This document shows, piece by piece, positions 12,251 through 24,650 of a stretch of DNA of 64,000 nt. The stretch comes from Xiphophorus maculatus (lineage: Eukaryota; Chordata; Actinopteri; Cyprinodontiformes; Poeciliidae). How positions within the stretch are numbered: the stretch's first letter is position 1; each line of letters starts with the position of its first letter. The notes below the pieces were generated by a model. That model did not search any database and was not told the DNA's origin. It saw only the letters and a program-made list of their open reading frames with translations. A program made the translations under genes and the position numbers. Location of the stretch: the NCBI RefSeq assembly GCF_002775205.1, contig NC_036457.1:5534024-5598023 (forward strand). The letters are read 5' to 3'.

Positions 12251-14300
12251 TCCTCCTCCAGCATTTTCACCACCGGCTCATGTTTGGGTGACCACCACAG
12301 GCGTGTTGCGGGCCGTTTCCAACGTGTTTTTGTGACCACCACTGGGGCAGCTGGAACCGTAGCAGATAAACCCACATGGTCAGAACCAGCACCATCCTCC
12401 CACCGGCTCTTCCACAGGGATAAATACACACCCTACATCTGGTCCACAACTCCTCTCTTCTTGCTTGGACATTATTCAAAAGTAGGGTGAAAATAGAAAA
12501 CTAAATATAAGTTTAGAACCAGATTTCTGTCCACTAACTTAGAGGAAAGCATACAGACTGCAGGGCACCGTCAGTAATTTCACCAGCTCACGGGAATCAG
12601 CAACAAAAAAGAAATCCTTTATTTGCAACAGATGGTACGTTGGAGAAAATTATAATGTATTTCCTACAAAGACACATAGATAAAAAAAAGATGGCCAGCG
12701 CAGAGTCTTTACTTTCTGTTAGCACTTACTTTTACCAACTCACACAAACTATGATGGCAGTTTTTGTTACAACAATAACCAACCCACAAGCTCCACTTGA
12801 TATTTTTTATAAATCTTTATTAGACATTTATTTGGGTTTATTTTAATTGTCTGGGTTTCCCTCCAAGATTTGTTACTTTTATGAGAAGATCTTAGGTAAG
12901 ATGTACACAAACACACATGAACATTTAAAAAAAAAAGATTTTACTCAGTCGCACTATTTTATGTTGTAATTTTGCTCTTATGTAGTGGGTTTGTGAATCT
13001 ACGTCATTTGTTTTCCTTCTACACCAAATTTCCCCCACTTTGGGACATTAAAAGGATATTTCTATTCTATTCCAAAAAAAAGTATTTCTGCGCCACCTAG
13101 TGGTGAACTGGAGGCTTTACCAGTGGAATGCCTGGGATTTGACCTCTTGCATCTGTGATATTTATGATTGTTGCTTTGGAGATAAAACATAGATACAGTA
13201 TATACTGCATTATATTTCTGCAGTATTTAATTGATTGTTTTTGTGAGCTCTAGAACTTTATACATCTTTACTGGAAACATTGGGGGAATAATCCTTCTTC
13301 CAGGAGGTGTTGGCTCTGCAGCTCAGTCTGAGCCACAAACAGAACAGAACCAAAACCAGTACAAACCCGCAAAAATTACAGATGTTTGGTAAAGTTTACA
13401 CTTTATTCTATCACAGGATGTTTTAAAAGTGTATTTTAGTCACTTAGTGTTCATATTACTTGTCAAATCTGCTTGGAAGTTTTGGGTTTTGCTTTCACAG
13501 GGCCATGAACATTTACTAAAATGCTTGATGTTTTGACGTTTTTACCTCCTTTACCATCTTCACTACTTTGCCTTATGGCAAGCTAAACATTTATTAATCA
13601 ATTTGTCAAATTTCCAGCAGTTTTAGTCATTTTTAACTAAAAACCCTGGAAGATATTTCATGTTTCGCTTAAACATAAATTATTGCTCTTACCAGAATTT
13701 GACAGATTTTTGGCAAGCAGCCATTTCCCTATAGCCATGTCCTGAGTCATGCACATCAGCTCACATCTGTCTTATGTTCTCTTGTCTTTTTCCTTTTGAA
13801 GAGTGGCGAAAATAACACTAATCAACAAAACAAAAGAAAAGCTAAGTGTATGTAAAATACATTAATTTTATAGGAATGGTCAGAGTAGATACTGCAAGTA
13901 ATAAACACTAATGTTAAAGGTTATATTTTAAAAAAATATTTTATGCAACTGAAAGTAAAGGTGGTGCCAAAAAATCTGGAATATTTGGCTAAATTTCCAT
14001 GAATCAGATTTTGTTCCTTGCATTTTGTCTCTTTCATCCGTTGGGCATTGCTGCTTCCCTTGTTATTTAAACTGTTTATTTAGTTCGGTAACTTATAATT
14101 TTGAGTTCAACGGTTTAGTCAAATCTCTCTAATTGGTTTTCTCTAAATGCAGGATGTCAAAATTTCACAATTAAGAGTTAATAATGGAAGAAGTGAACCT
14201 TTTACAAAGACAAGCTCTTTAATCTGCTATTTAATTAACATTTACAATGCAGATTTCACATTTTTGCAAAATGTGACGTTTTCCATTGCGTAAAACTTGC
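12250..14300. other. Intergenic DNA, nothing recognised
   Basis: AT-rich with no supported gene. 12250-12430 is more GC-rich and holds two related runs with GTGACCACCAC, perhaps a diverged local duplication. The remainder looks like decayed non-coding DNA. Confidence 0.45.
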
Positions 14301-14301
14301 T

Positions 14302-14307
14302 TTTATT
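14302..14307 (-). terminator. ak7: Poly(A) signal of ak7
   Basis: AATAAA on the minus strand about 125 bp past the ak7 stop codon (14431-14433), giving a short 3' UTR. Confidence 0.5.
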
Positions 14308-14430
14308 GAATTTAGATTAGAGGATGAAGTGCTCGAAACTGTACTTTTTATCATAATATCTTAAGAGTCTGAGTGATTGCTCACAAACCGATCATCTCAA
14401 TTTGTCCATGACTTTTAGATCTGACGTTGT

Positions 14431-17400
14431 TCAGTCTCCTGTGCTGTTCCGTAAAAGATGTTCAGCCTGCGAAAAGCAGAACAGACCTTGAAAACGGACA
14501 GATTTATCAACACGCTGACCCGTTTTGTGACAGGCTGCGGCGTAAGCACCAGGAAGTCGACGGGGTCTTCTGGTTTGACCTTGGAGCACTCCAGCATGGC
14601 CTCGCCCAGCGAAGGCATCACGTGCTTCATCAGGTAGTTTCTGAGAGGAAGACCTTTGGCTTCCAACATTTCAGACTCCTGTTCCAACACCATCCCCAGA
14701 CTCTTCTTCTGCAAAAAGCACACACAGGTGTAAAACATTTTTTATTTGATGTTTTTTTAAAGCTCCTAGTTTCTGAGCTCACCCAATCCTCGTAATGACC
14801 CGTCATCTCAGCCAGAGCAGCCATCTTCCTCTCCTTCCTCTCTGCTGCCTCCGCCGCCAGTTTCTGCTTTCTCTCTTCCTCTTTAATTCTCTTCTTCTCC
14901 GCCTCCTCCTCTGGAGTCCCGCCGTAGTTCTTGGGCTCCCCTATAATCTCAATAATCTTCTTCATAGAAGATGTGTACTCCGAATCATCTGAGCTGATGT
15001 CTGGGAAAAGGAGAACAAGGGTGGCTTGTTTTGTTTTGTTTTTTTAAATACAAGCAGCTTCTCCTTTTACATAAATATAATACATATTAGGTACAAATCA
15101 ACTTGCTGTGCTGACCCCTGGTGGTCAATTATGGTTTTGCAGACTACCTAAATATTCTGGATGGAGTTCCCGATGATCAAAAAAGTCCAACAAGGTTACT
15201 GGAGCTCTGTCGAGTTGCCGGTATACACCCAGGCGAGACGTGAATTCGTCCTGGGTGTAGCGCATCTTCTCAGCTACGCTGTCTGGAAGCTCTTGCACTC
15301 GGTTGATCAGGAAATCATCTGGTGCTTCGAGGGCAAAAATGTACTCTGTAATACAGATATGGAAGAAGTAAAAACACATTTGAGCAATTGTGAGTTGATG
15401 CATTTTAACTACAGCGACTAGTTGATGCTATGAGCAGAACCTGGGGTGATGAACTTGTTGTACCACGGCAATTTGGACAGTAGATCTATATCCTGGTTCT
15501 CCTGACTCTCATCTGTACAGAATGAAAATCACCGTTTTTCTAATATTACTGATGCGTCTTCATTCATTAATTCAACAAAAGCCATATTGACGGATAAAAC
15601 TTGCCAGCAAAAACCGCCTTTGCCTGATCCAGAGTCTGAGGGAAGCCATCCAGAACAAACCCTTGGTTCCTGCTTCCTTTAGAGAAAAGCTTTTCACGCA
15701 GAACCTCAAAAATCAGGTCCTCGCTCAGAACACCTGAAAAAACAACAAAAATCAAACAACATCAAAGCTTTTAAAAGTCAAATTTAACTCAAGGACATTT
15801 CCGTACACTGTAAAATATTTGAGCCTCATTTAGTTGTGTCTACTATCTTCTACTTTTTAAGTTAAATAAATTGAGCCTTTTTATATTTTGAACCTAAATG
15901 TGTGAGTTTGTGAAAGATAAACTTACAGCAGTAAGTTGTGTTAACTTTTTACTAATTCTGTCAAACTTACAAGAGTTGAATAAACTGGAGGTTTTAGGTT
16001 AGCACTTAAAAAAACTGAAAGAAATAGACAGGAGTGGGAACTATTTCCCAGAATGCTTAGCGGTGTGTTTTTATATCCTGCGATGGAAGTGTGTTACATT
16101 GATCTGACTCTTATGTTTTATTAGCTTGAGGATAATGTTCTGTTCACACTAAATGTTTCTGAGCCGAATTTAAAAAAATTCATTATAAGATCAGAAATTT
16201 TGTTCTTGCAATTTGAAACAAGAATTTAAATCATTCTAAAGTAAAATAAGTATTTATTTTAACTTGATATTGTGAGTGAAATAATAGAGAAATGTGGCTC
16301 TTTAACCAGGGGAGGGCAGTTTTTTTTTCTTTTTATTGTGAAATAATTTTTTGGTTTAAATTGCAGCATTAAGTTAAAACTCACAATTCAAGATGAATGA
16401 ACTTAAAAATAATGTTTAGACAACTTATCTCTTGTTGTTAAATCAACTTCATGAACTTTAATTTCTGAGTTAAAACCAAAACAATTTTCTTGTCGACTTA
16501 AGTTGCATTTTCAAGGCAGCAGGTGGACTTTCATTTTTAAGTTATGTTTTACAGTGCGTGTATTAGGATTTGTTATCAGCCTTCATTAACTGAAAACTTT
16601 CTTTGCTGTGGTTTTTTCTTTTGTCGACTCGCCTTCGTTGTCCTCCAGAGTCCTGTTGATATATTCCAGCTGGTCCTGTGCAGCAGCTAGAGCGTCTTCG
16701 GTAACTTCTTCTTCGTACTCCTCGGTAGCGATCGTCGTCTCCTGCAAAACGTAGAAACAAACACGGCGAACAGAAAACATCTCTTTATGTTTGTCATACG
16801 AGGACGTGGACCTGCAGCTGCTCTACGTTGAAATTTAAACGTTTATAACCGACATAGCTGTTGCACTCTCAGGCCAGCCAAAAACCAGTTTAGAGGCCCA
16901 AATGTCACAAGATTTGGAGAAAGAAAATCTTGTATATTTAGATAAATATCTACTTTGGGAAATATGTTGTAATTTTTTAAAAGAATCCCCATTTTAACTC
17001 TATTTTTAGGCTTTAAAATGAATATAAACATACAATTTTGTAAAAAAAAGAAAAAATGGATGGACAATTTTCTTTCTGAGATGGAAAATTATGTAAAACT
17101 TAAATGATAAGAAAAACAAATCTAAAACCATATAATCGGTTCTTTTAAATGGGAATATTGCAGAAAAAATAAAAACATTTATTATATCTATATTTAGAAT
17201 ATTAGCTGGTGCTTTTTATTACAATTTTGCCTAGCCATTGTGGAAGGTCCAAAGTTCAGGCTGATGTGAAAACCACAAATTTCTGTTTATTCAGTCAGTA
17301 TTAACAACAACCAACACAAAATAATGTTAAAACTGAATCATGTGCTTTTTTTAATTTAACATATTATGAAAAAAATAGCCTTTAATTTTATGAAAGATTA

Positions 17401-20400
17401 ATCTTCATGAAATGAAGGGCTAGTCGATCAACAATGAATTTGGATGAACTTGTTGATGGATAACTTGCATCGTTAGTACAAATCCTGATATATTCACTGA
17501 AAACACAAAATCCTTTCAAGTATTTTTGGTGTAGTTTCTGGTGCAAATATCTTAGTACACTTGAAATAATATAAAACTAACTTACACGTAACCTCTCAGC
17601 AAGAAGTAGGAGCTTGTTTTAAGTCAATAATTCCTTAATATTAATGGAAAAATACTAGTTTCAGTGGCAAATTAATTAACCAATAACATGCGTAAAAACT
17701 CAAGGCCCAATGTGGCCCACCGCAGCTTTTTATGTGCCCTTCAGTTTCTTGAGAATTATCATGGAAATCCACATAAAATCAACAAATCCCTGCACTTTTT
17801 TTATCCTAGTAACTGACAAATTGCACTAACTGGAGTTTATTGTAGACTTTCGTCAAAAATTGTCATAAACTTTCTTATTTGTACTAACCAGCTGCCTCAG
17901 CTTTAATTGATGTCAGATTATAGTCCATGATCTATACAGAGTTATAAAAAAGTCACATTTACAATCATAGATAAGCTCAAATATTTCCAAATCAGAACCA
18001 CAAACACTTTGATTTTTATTGCAAAAAAATCACAAAATCCTGGAGGGACTGAAAAGATGTTCAATAACATTATTTAATTTTAAGGATTCGTTGATATTTG
18101 AACAGTTTGTGAACAGGTTTTATCAATACATTCTGGAAGAACTGGCCCTTTAAGAGCATTCAGGATCTTGATTTGGTCCAAAACGAAAATTAGTTTGACA
18201 CCCCTGGATTATAACATGGGAAAAATGTCTTGTAAGTGAAATAATCTATCACACTGGAACAAATACTTTTTCATCAATATGACTTAAATCGACCTCCTAT
18301 TTCCTACTGAAAAGTTACGTATAATTAGTTTTATATTATTTCAAGTGTACCAAAATATTTTCACTAGAAACTAGACCAAAAACACTTGGTAAGATTTTGT
18401 GTTTACAAACAGAGTAAAACACTTTTGACTTTTGGATTTGACAACATGTGAAAACGCTTAATCATTTCCACAAGGGGGCAGTATACAGTGAGCATCTCTA
18501 TTGTTGCATTTTGTGTTTCCACTGACCAGATGAGAAATCTTCTCATCAAACATGTTGCTGACGTTGATGTAATGAAGTTTGTAGTACTGGCAGAGCTTCA
18601 TGGCAAGAGTCGTCTTCCCCACCGCCGGAGGGCCAATCAGGCAGATCCGAATCGGCTACAGGAAATAAAAATATAACCCACTGCTGTCATTTAAAAACAA
18701 GCTTATTAGCAAAAAGGGATCCTAATTGATCAAATATTTAGATAAAGACGGCTTCGACACAAACAACACTCTGATTTGAAGAGTTAAATATTTACGAAAA
18801 GCTGTCTTGTGAGTTTGTACTCCTTCACGATGCTCTTGATGTTTTTCACCAGTCCCTCTTCACTCGTCCATTCAAAGGCCAAATAGTCGTTGACTATAGA
18901 GGCATCCACTCGCAGGTTCATGTTGAGACAGTCCAGTTCTTCCGGCTGGAACCAGGAGCAAACTGAACTATTGAATCGATATTAAATTCATCTGTTTGTT
19001 TCTTTGTTTGCAGGTTTTATTTTACATCTCACGTTTTGGGATTTTGGGGGGAAAAAATTAAAGGATAAGAGCATCGAAAATAAGATTTGTTTTGAGTTCG
19101 TTTATACAAGTTGTACCTTAAAAGCGTTCATTTTGATGGCGTCTTCTGGAAGTAACTTGCAGATTTTTTCTGGCCCGAGCACCTCACTAATAGTCTAAAG
19201 AGTTAAAAGAAAAGAGACCAAATAAACATTTTATGATGTTTTATCGGTTTACACACACGATATTGTTATTATAGCTTAATTCTGACGTAAAATGCTACCT
19301 TTACAACTTCCTCTAACGTGGTCTTGGATTCATCAATGGCAACAATGTACCTTGGGCTTGGCTTCACCTTAATGATCTCTTGGACCACTCTGTAATAAAT
19401 TAGAAGTCAGTGCAGCTCTGATCCAATTTTTCCCCAAATAACAAACAACAACAACAATAACACTACACATCGATAAATAAATAAATTTACCTTCCAAGGT
19501 CACAAACATGAATCATGGGAATAAAATTTTCACCACTTCCAAATATGGGAACCTTTGGCTCCTGCATTAACCACGAAACCTAAAAGAAATGCAAATGACA
19601 AAAATGTAAAATACACTGCAAAGACAAAATCTTACCAAGTAATTTTAGTCTAGTTCTACTGCAAATATCTTATTACACTTGAAATAAGACCAACTTAAAA
19701 GTAACTTTTTAGCAAGCTATGTGTGTTTAAGTCTATAATTCCTTAATATTGTTAAAAAATACTTTGGCAGATAAATTAACTTATAACATGGGAAAATGTC
19801 TTGTTAAAAGCGAAATAATCTGCCAATGGAACTAGAGCTGGGTTGCTAGGTGACGGGGCTGGCGTTGCTAGGTAACGGCGCCAATAGAATTAGGACTTTT
19901 TCACCAATATTAAGAAATTACTGACTTAAAACAAGCTCCTATATCCTGTTGAAAAGTTATTTTAAAGTTAGTTTTGTCTTATTTCAAGCGCAGTAAGATA
20001 TTTGCACTAAAATACTTGGTAAGATTTTTTTATACAAATTATGTGTTCATAAGGGATTTATTATATTTACCTTAAAAAAGTAGTGGAAGAGATTTTCTCC
20101 CATTCCGTACTGAAATCCAGCACATACAACGTAACCTTTGAGCTTAGATGCTTTCTGGAAAATGAGAATATATATATATTTTTACAGTTCTGCTTTCTTA
20201 TTTGCCTCCGTAGTTTTGGCGTAATTTGCTTTGTGGCACAGTGAAATCACGTACACCTCGGGGCAACTTCAGCACCAGTTTCTCCAGCTCATTGTGTTTC
20301 CTGAACTTGGGATGAGGCCTTCTGCGCAGAAAATCTTCTTCTAAAACAGGGAGACCTGCGTCATTCTGAAATAAAAATGAACAATTTCGTATATAAAAAC

Positions 20401-22640
20401 AGAAATATTAGAATTAAATGATGTTATAATTGTTTAGATTTAGACTTTTTTGGGGGATTTACTATATCTGAAAGCCTGAAATTCGTCCAAGTCATCAATG
20501 TGGAGACGACGATAAAATATCTCCGGGTTATGAAGTTTGCCATTTGATCCTGAAGGACTGTTTGTAAAAAGACAAAAAAATAAATAAAATAACATGCAGT
20601 GTTCATCTGTGAACGATCTCAGAAAGCCAATTGATAACGCTATTGTTGTGTTTTCTGACTCTCGCCTGATAATGCCCATGTTGCTTCTTCAATCTGCTGT
20701 TGACTTGCACTTTCGGTGACGCAGTAAACCACAATGTCACAATCCAGCAGCAGCAGCTGCAGCTCCTCTCTGCTGGGGGACTGGCAAAAAACACAACAGG
20801 ATGTTAGTAATATTCATTTCAATGATTTATTTAAACTGCTCACTCAAATTCAAAAGCCAGTGTTTGGTGAATTAGTTTGAATTTATTGTGGATTTACACT
20901 GATTCACTGGGAGGAAATGACACGCCAGGCTTTTAAGCTCAATCCACACATTTTCCAAAACCGAGATAAAGCTTTGACGTTTTTCAGGGATTAAGATCCG
21001 ATTAACACACCAAATTACAATTATTAGTCTTTTATTTTATTATTGCTAAATGAATATGGAGGCAGTTTTGCGTTTTCAGTAATCAGAGTTAGTTACATTT
21101 ACTCAATTACTTTTATTGGGTAACTTTCTTTGACAAAATGTACTTTTAGGAGTATTTGCATTTTATTTGAGTATTTTTATTATGAAGTATTTCTACGGTT
21201 ACTTGAGTAAAACTTCTGGATTTTCTACCCACTGAATGAAAAACAAACATGTTTTAACCAACAATTCACCAGACACAGAGACACACCTGCAGTTTTTGTT
21301 AAAGTTTTATACGTTTTTTTTTATTGATGGAAACTGATTTCTAAAAATTATTTTTGCCTGATTTTTTATTTTTTGTTACTTTCTGTCATTTTGGTCTTTA
21401 AAATAACAAAATTTCCACTTAGCTTTACATTTTGTTCATCTAATGATGCAATTTTTAAGTATTAAATGATTAATAATTTTATCAGTTATTCAGTACTTGA
21501 GTGAACTTTTTACCAAATACTTTTTACTCTTACTTGACTACTTACTTGAATGGCAACATAAAATAATTTTATGGTGAATTATTTTTTCAGCTTTAAATTA
21601 AATGTTAAATGTGTAAATGAAGTAGAAAGGAACTAATTATGATATGACAGAAAAATGGTTGCAGATGTTTGTCTTAAAGGAATGTTTTTGGGTCAAATGT
21701 TTTCTATTTTGTTAGCATAGAAAATGTTCATATTTGCAGCGATGACACTGAAAACTTTCTAGCCAGACCATTGCTGTATTAAGCCAACTTATTGAACATT
21801 TTGAGTAAAATGTTGCTACAATTAAAAGCTAAATATTAAAACAAAACTGTTTACTTTGTACGTAACATTTTCAATTTAGGAAAACATACATTAGTCACTA
21901 AAAAATCCTCAAAATTTGACCAAGTTTGTATCAATTTGTACTTGTGGTTGGGGGCTACAAAAAAATTATCCAGTGGATCACAAATGGCCCCCGGGCCTCA
22001 TGTTGAAAACCCCTGATCTAAGAGTAACAGTTGACAATTGTCCCAAAAAACAACTGGGTTTATAATTATTACATTATGCTATAATATAATAATTTGAGGG
22101 CTATGATTAAAAGCTAAATTTAAAAATTAGTGTTCCAATTCATCACTAACACATTCATATCCATGATGCTGACAACTTCCGTCCGTTTTAAGAGCCATCT
22201 GCAACTATTTATTAGCGTTTTTTTTTTGTTGTTTACATAATAGTCTGCTTTTACGACGTGATTTTTTTCCTTTTTGTCTTTAAATAAACAGGAGCACCTT
22301 TAAGCAGCCGACTCACCACATACACTTGGTGAACATTCTGGACTTTCTCCTCATTGATGGAAGTTCCTACGACCTGGAAAGCAGGTTCCTCTCGGGGACT
22401 CGGCATCTCGTCGTCTGAGTCGTCATCGTCCGACTCCTCAGGAGCTTCAATCTGTCCTATAATCTTCCCAGGTAAAAATAAAAGTCAGACAACATACCAC
22501 AGGTGTCTTGACTTTAACTGGTACCGAAACGGCGAACTTTTTCCACCCCTTACCTGGGCGACGTGCTTGGAAACGTACGTGTGGACGTCGTTCACGAAAA
22601 TCTGCTTAACAGGAAGCGATGACTTCTTCTCCTCCTCCAT
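14431..22640 (-). CDS. ak7: Adenylate kinase 7, complete 18-exon gene
   Basis: Axonemal adenylate kinase (ATP + AMP to 2 ADP), needed in motile cilia and sperm flagella. Coding exons in order: 22554-22640, 22317-22463, 20666-20780, 20463-20557, 20255-20365, 20071-20154, 19491-19579, 19299-19389, 19117-19194, 18796-18945, 18527-18655, 16633-16741, 15605-15733, 15441-15512, 15148-15345, 14783-15000, 14550-14708, 14431-14466. All phases agree and total 699 codons (698 aa; human 723). Residues 1 to about 340 are the SDR-like N-terminal region with an acidic stretch ([10 protein letters not shown]). The kinase domain starts with P-loop GPPAVGKT (about 357-364) and has the lid-side FVLDGFPQT motif. 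A charged coiled coil ([12 protein letters not shown]) precedes the C-terminal Dpy-30-like helix pair ([12 protein letters not shown] to [13 protein letters not shown]). Splice sites after exons 12 and 13 are GC, and possibly after exon 3; the last donor (GTGCTTA) is weak. The ATG at 22638-22640 gives [10 protein letters not shown]. Confidence 0.93.
15806..16556. mobile_element. 750-bp DNA-transposon-like repeat F, copy 1
   Basis: Begins CACTGTAAAA and ends TTTTACAGTG, perfect 10-bp inverted ends. A second copy lies in opposite orientation at 51628-52400 with extended similarity along its whole length (for example GGGAACTATTTCCCAGAATG here). No protein is encoded. It lies in ak7 intron 12. 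Confidence 0.8.
17495..18410. mobile_element. Family C MITE split by a family D element
   Basis: The left arm (17495-17690) starts CACTGAAAACACAAAATC and the right arm (18211-18410) ends ACTTGGTAAGATTTTGTG. Between them is a family D element, 17691-18210, with inner words GGCCCACCGCAGCTTTTTAT and GTTTGACACCCCTG. The 8-mer ATAACATG flanks the insertion at 17683-17690 and 18211-18218. The left tip of the inserted copy is damaged. It lies in ak7 intron 11. Confidence 0.75.
19614..20033. mobile_element. Palindromic MITE family C, most complete copy
   Basis: The arms are inverted copies of each other: left CTTGAAATAAGACCAACTTA with GGCAGATAAATTAACTTATA, right GTTTTGTCTTATTTCAAG with AATAATCTGCCAATGGAACT. 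The left end is CACTGCAAAGACAAAATCTT. The central loop has two X-box-like words, GTTGCTAGGTGAC (19842-19854) and GTTGCTAGGTAAC (19864-19876). It lies in ak7 intron 6 and has no coding capacity. Confidence 0.8.
21083..21555. repeat. Interspersed repeat family H, copy 1
   Basis: Contains AGTTACATTTACTCAATTAC and GAGTATTTTTATTATGAAGT, and is the inverted counterpart of 48590-49099, which ends in AACTGAGTAAATGTAACTAG. It lies in ak7 intron 2. Confidence 0.65.
21935..22017. repeat. Fragment of a family D-type end
   Basis: A short run ending TGGCCCCCGGGCCTCATGTT then GAAAACCCCTGATC resembles the end of family D elements (GGCCCGGGGGCC, GACACCCCTG). The rest of the element is missing. Confidence 0.5.
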
Positions 22641-22731
22641 GACAAAAACTGTTGCTGTAGATACACAGAATAACCGGCGGTAAGAGGGAAACTGCTGAGA
22701 CAAAAACGGCTCGGTTCCGCCAGTCTTAGCG

Positions 22732-22745
22732 GTTGCTATGGACTC
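22732..22745 (-). promoter_or_regulatory. ak7: X-box-like RFX site upstream of ak7
   Basis: On the minus strand this reads GAGTCC-AT-AGCAAC, ending about 92 bp before the ak7 ATG. The right half matches the RFX half-site RGYAAC perfectly; the left half is weak. RFX and FOXJ1 drive motile-cilium genes, so a site here is expected, but this match is imperfect. Confidence 0.35.
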
Positions 22746-22749
22746 GAAA

Positions 22750-23555
22750 ACGGTTGGTAGGGTTCAGCCAGAGATACGTTGATTACGTAAGCTACGTCAA
22801 AACGGAGGCCAGGGACGGTTCTACAATCCATAAACATTGGGGCCTTCCACCCATTTAAAAAATATATACCTATATAATTTTCTTTCATTGTTTACTTATT
22901 TTTTATTATTGTTTTTTAAAAAAAAACAAAACTTGACATACAAGTGAATGAAGTTAGCTTAGCTTAACTTCTTATTTGGTGCCGCCTAATTTTAAAAGCT
23001 GGAATAAAACTAGCAAAATATTCTCCTTTTTGTATATTATTAAACTTTTTAAATACTGGTGCAGATTTTCCTACCAAAAATAAATAAATACAAGTGCCAA
23101 CCGGTTTATTTCAAAATCATATGAGGCCTTAACTAGAACTTGATTTGGAGCCCGACCTCCAGACTCTAAAAAGACACATAACAAGAAACTTCAGTTGTAT
23201 ACCTTAATTATTTTAGTAATCAAAATAGAGCAGTTTTATCTGTATTCTGCCAAATTACATTTGTGTGAAAAAAACTATCTAACTTTAAGGACTCATTGAA
23301 TGCTGAGACATTTATTTATTCATATTTTAACACCTTAAGAGGTAGTTTAACAGCATTTCAGTACAGTTGTGGTAGAATCAGGGATCATTTATTTGCTGAG
23401 ATGTGTTTATAGACAAACCCAAAGCTTTAAACATAAAGAAAATATAAAAAATTATAGCCATCAAACACACTATGAAGATTATTTTTTACACTTTTACCAA
23501 GTAATGTAAATTTAACAAGGAAAGTGAATGTAAATGTAAAGCTTCATGAATCCCA
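22750..23555. other. ak7-actc1 intergenic DNA, proximal part
   Basis: AT-rich sequence with no supported gene, repeat family or site cluster. Confidence 0.5.
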
Positions 23556-23559
23556 TTTA

Positions 23560-23830
23560 GGTGATGTAACTGGCTTCTTCCTGCAGGGAATACCAAATTA
23601 AAACCCTCCAGACAGAGCAGCTGCCACTCTGGACTCCTTATTTGCACAAACAAGCCCCGTCTGTGGTCCTGTCGATCCCCTCGTTGTGCAGGACAATGGA
23701 GTGCTGACATGGAAACTTTCAAAGCACCCCATTTATTTATAGGGCTGACTTTATCAGCTCTTCACGGCGTCTGCTTCGCACAGATCTGGGCACTCAGTGG
23801 AACGCGCCAGTCATTTATTCAAAGCACAAT
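23560..23830. promoter_or_regulatory. Candidate muscle/heart enhancer upstream of actc1
   Basis: A GC-balanced block in AT-rich surroundings, 3.3-3.6 kb before the actc1 start. It holds a perfect MEF2 consensus TTATTTATAG at 23733-23742, a GATA site (TTATC, reverse GATAA) at 23751-23755, an E-box CAGCTG at 23618-23623 and GGAATACC, which resembles a TEAD/MCAT site. MEF2, GATA and E-box factors act together on cardiac genes. Function is inferred from the cluster and position only. Confidence 0.4.
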
Positions 23831-24057
23831 GACACAGAATGAGGACTGATTGGTTGGGTTTTACCATGTATAGTAATCGATCCTCAATGAGGTAATAAGA
23901 GGGTGTCTGGTTTAAAGTGTTCAATAATCATCCTGTAGGTTATTTAGGAATTGTAAAATGTGATTAAGGGTTGAAATATTTAAATAAACAGAATTATCTT
24001 TTTGTGTAATAATCACAATAAAAAGTAAGTCAAATACGGTAAACTGTTTTATATCTA

Positions 24058-24292
24058 TAATTTAAAAAATGGGGGGATTTGTTGATTTTGCGTGAATTTC
24101 CACAATAATTCTCAAGAAACTGAAGGGACTAATTGATATAATTTGGCAGTAAACAGGTAAAAACTGCATTGATTTGATTGATAACATAATATTTAAGCAC
24201 ACTTACTGTTCAGTCCAGAATCTAGAGGGCCACATAAAAACATATGGCGAGCCGGATTTGGCCCACGGCCTTTGAGTTTGACACCTGTGGCA
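24058..24292. repeat. Family D, right-end fragment
   Basis: Contains ATAATTTGGCAGTAAACAG, GAATCTAGAGGGCCACATAA and GAGTTTGACACCTGTGG, the terminal third of a family D element. Confidence 0.75.
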
Positions 24293-24640
24293 CAGAATAT
24301 CTGTTTGTTAAAAACTGTCAGCTGTTTGCAACAGGCAGGTGTGGCCTTTAAAACTTCTGCTGATTTCATCAGAATCACTACAATGAATCATTTTGACATT
24401 ATTAGACGAGTTTCCCTTCAATTTATTTGTTGATTTAACAAATTATTACATCAAATCCACAGTAAAACATAGTTATGCTGTGGGTTAAGTTTGCATAAAA
24501 CATTTATATTACCGCTCAGAGAACATAATCCTGTCTGTGTTGGACAGCAGTTGATTCTAGCAGCTGCCTGAGTGTGTTTATGTGTGTGAGGCTGAAATGC
24601 AGAGGAGGCAGCTGTCAAGACAGAGGGACTTCCTGCGTTA

Positions 24641-24650
24641 CCTTATAAGG
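24641..24650. promoter_or_regulatory. Perfect SRF CArG box
   Basis: CCTTATAAGG fits CC(A/T)6GG exactly and is palindromic. It lies in a GC-balanced block (about 24590-24760), 2.5 kb before the actc1 start, next to a CAGCTG E-box at 24610-24615. SRF is the main regulator of alpha-actin genes. No CArG box this good was seen in the proximal promoter. Confidence 0.45.

Noticed and set aside
12078-12490. Open frames on both strands across the GT repeat
   Set aside because: Valine/cysteine and threonine/histidine runs are direct products of the microsatellite.
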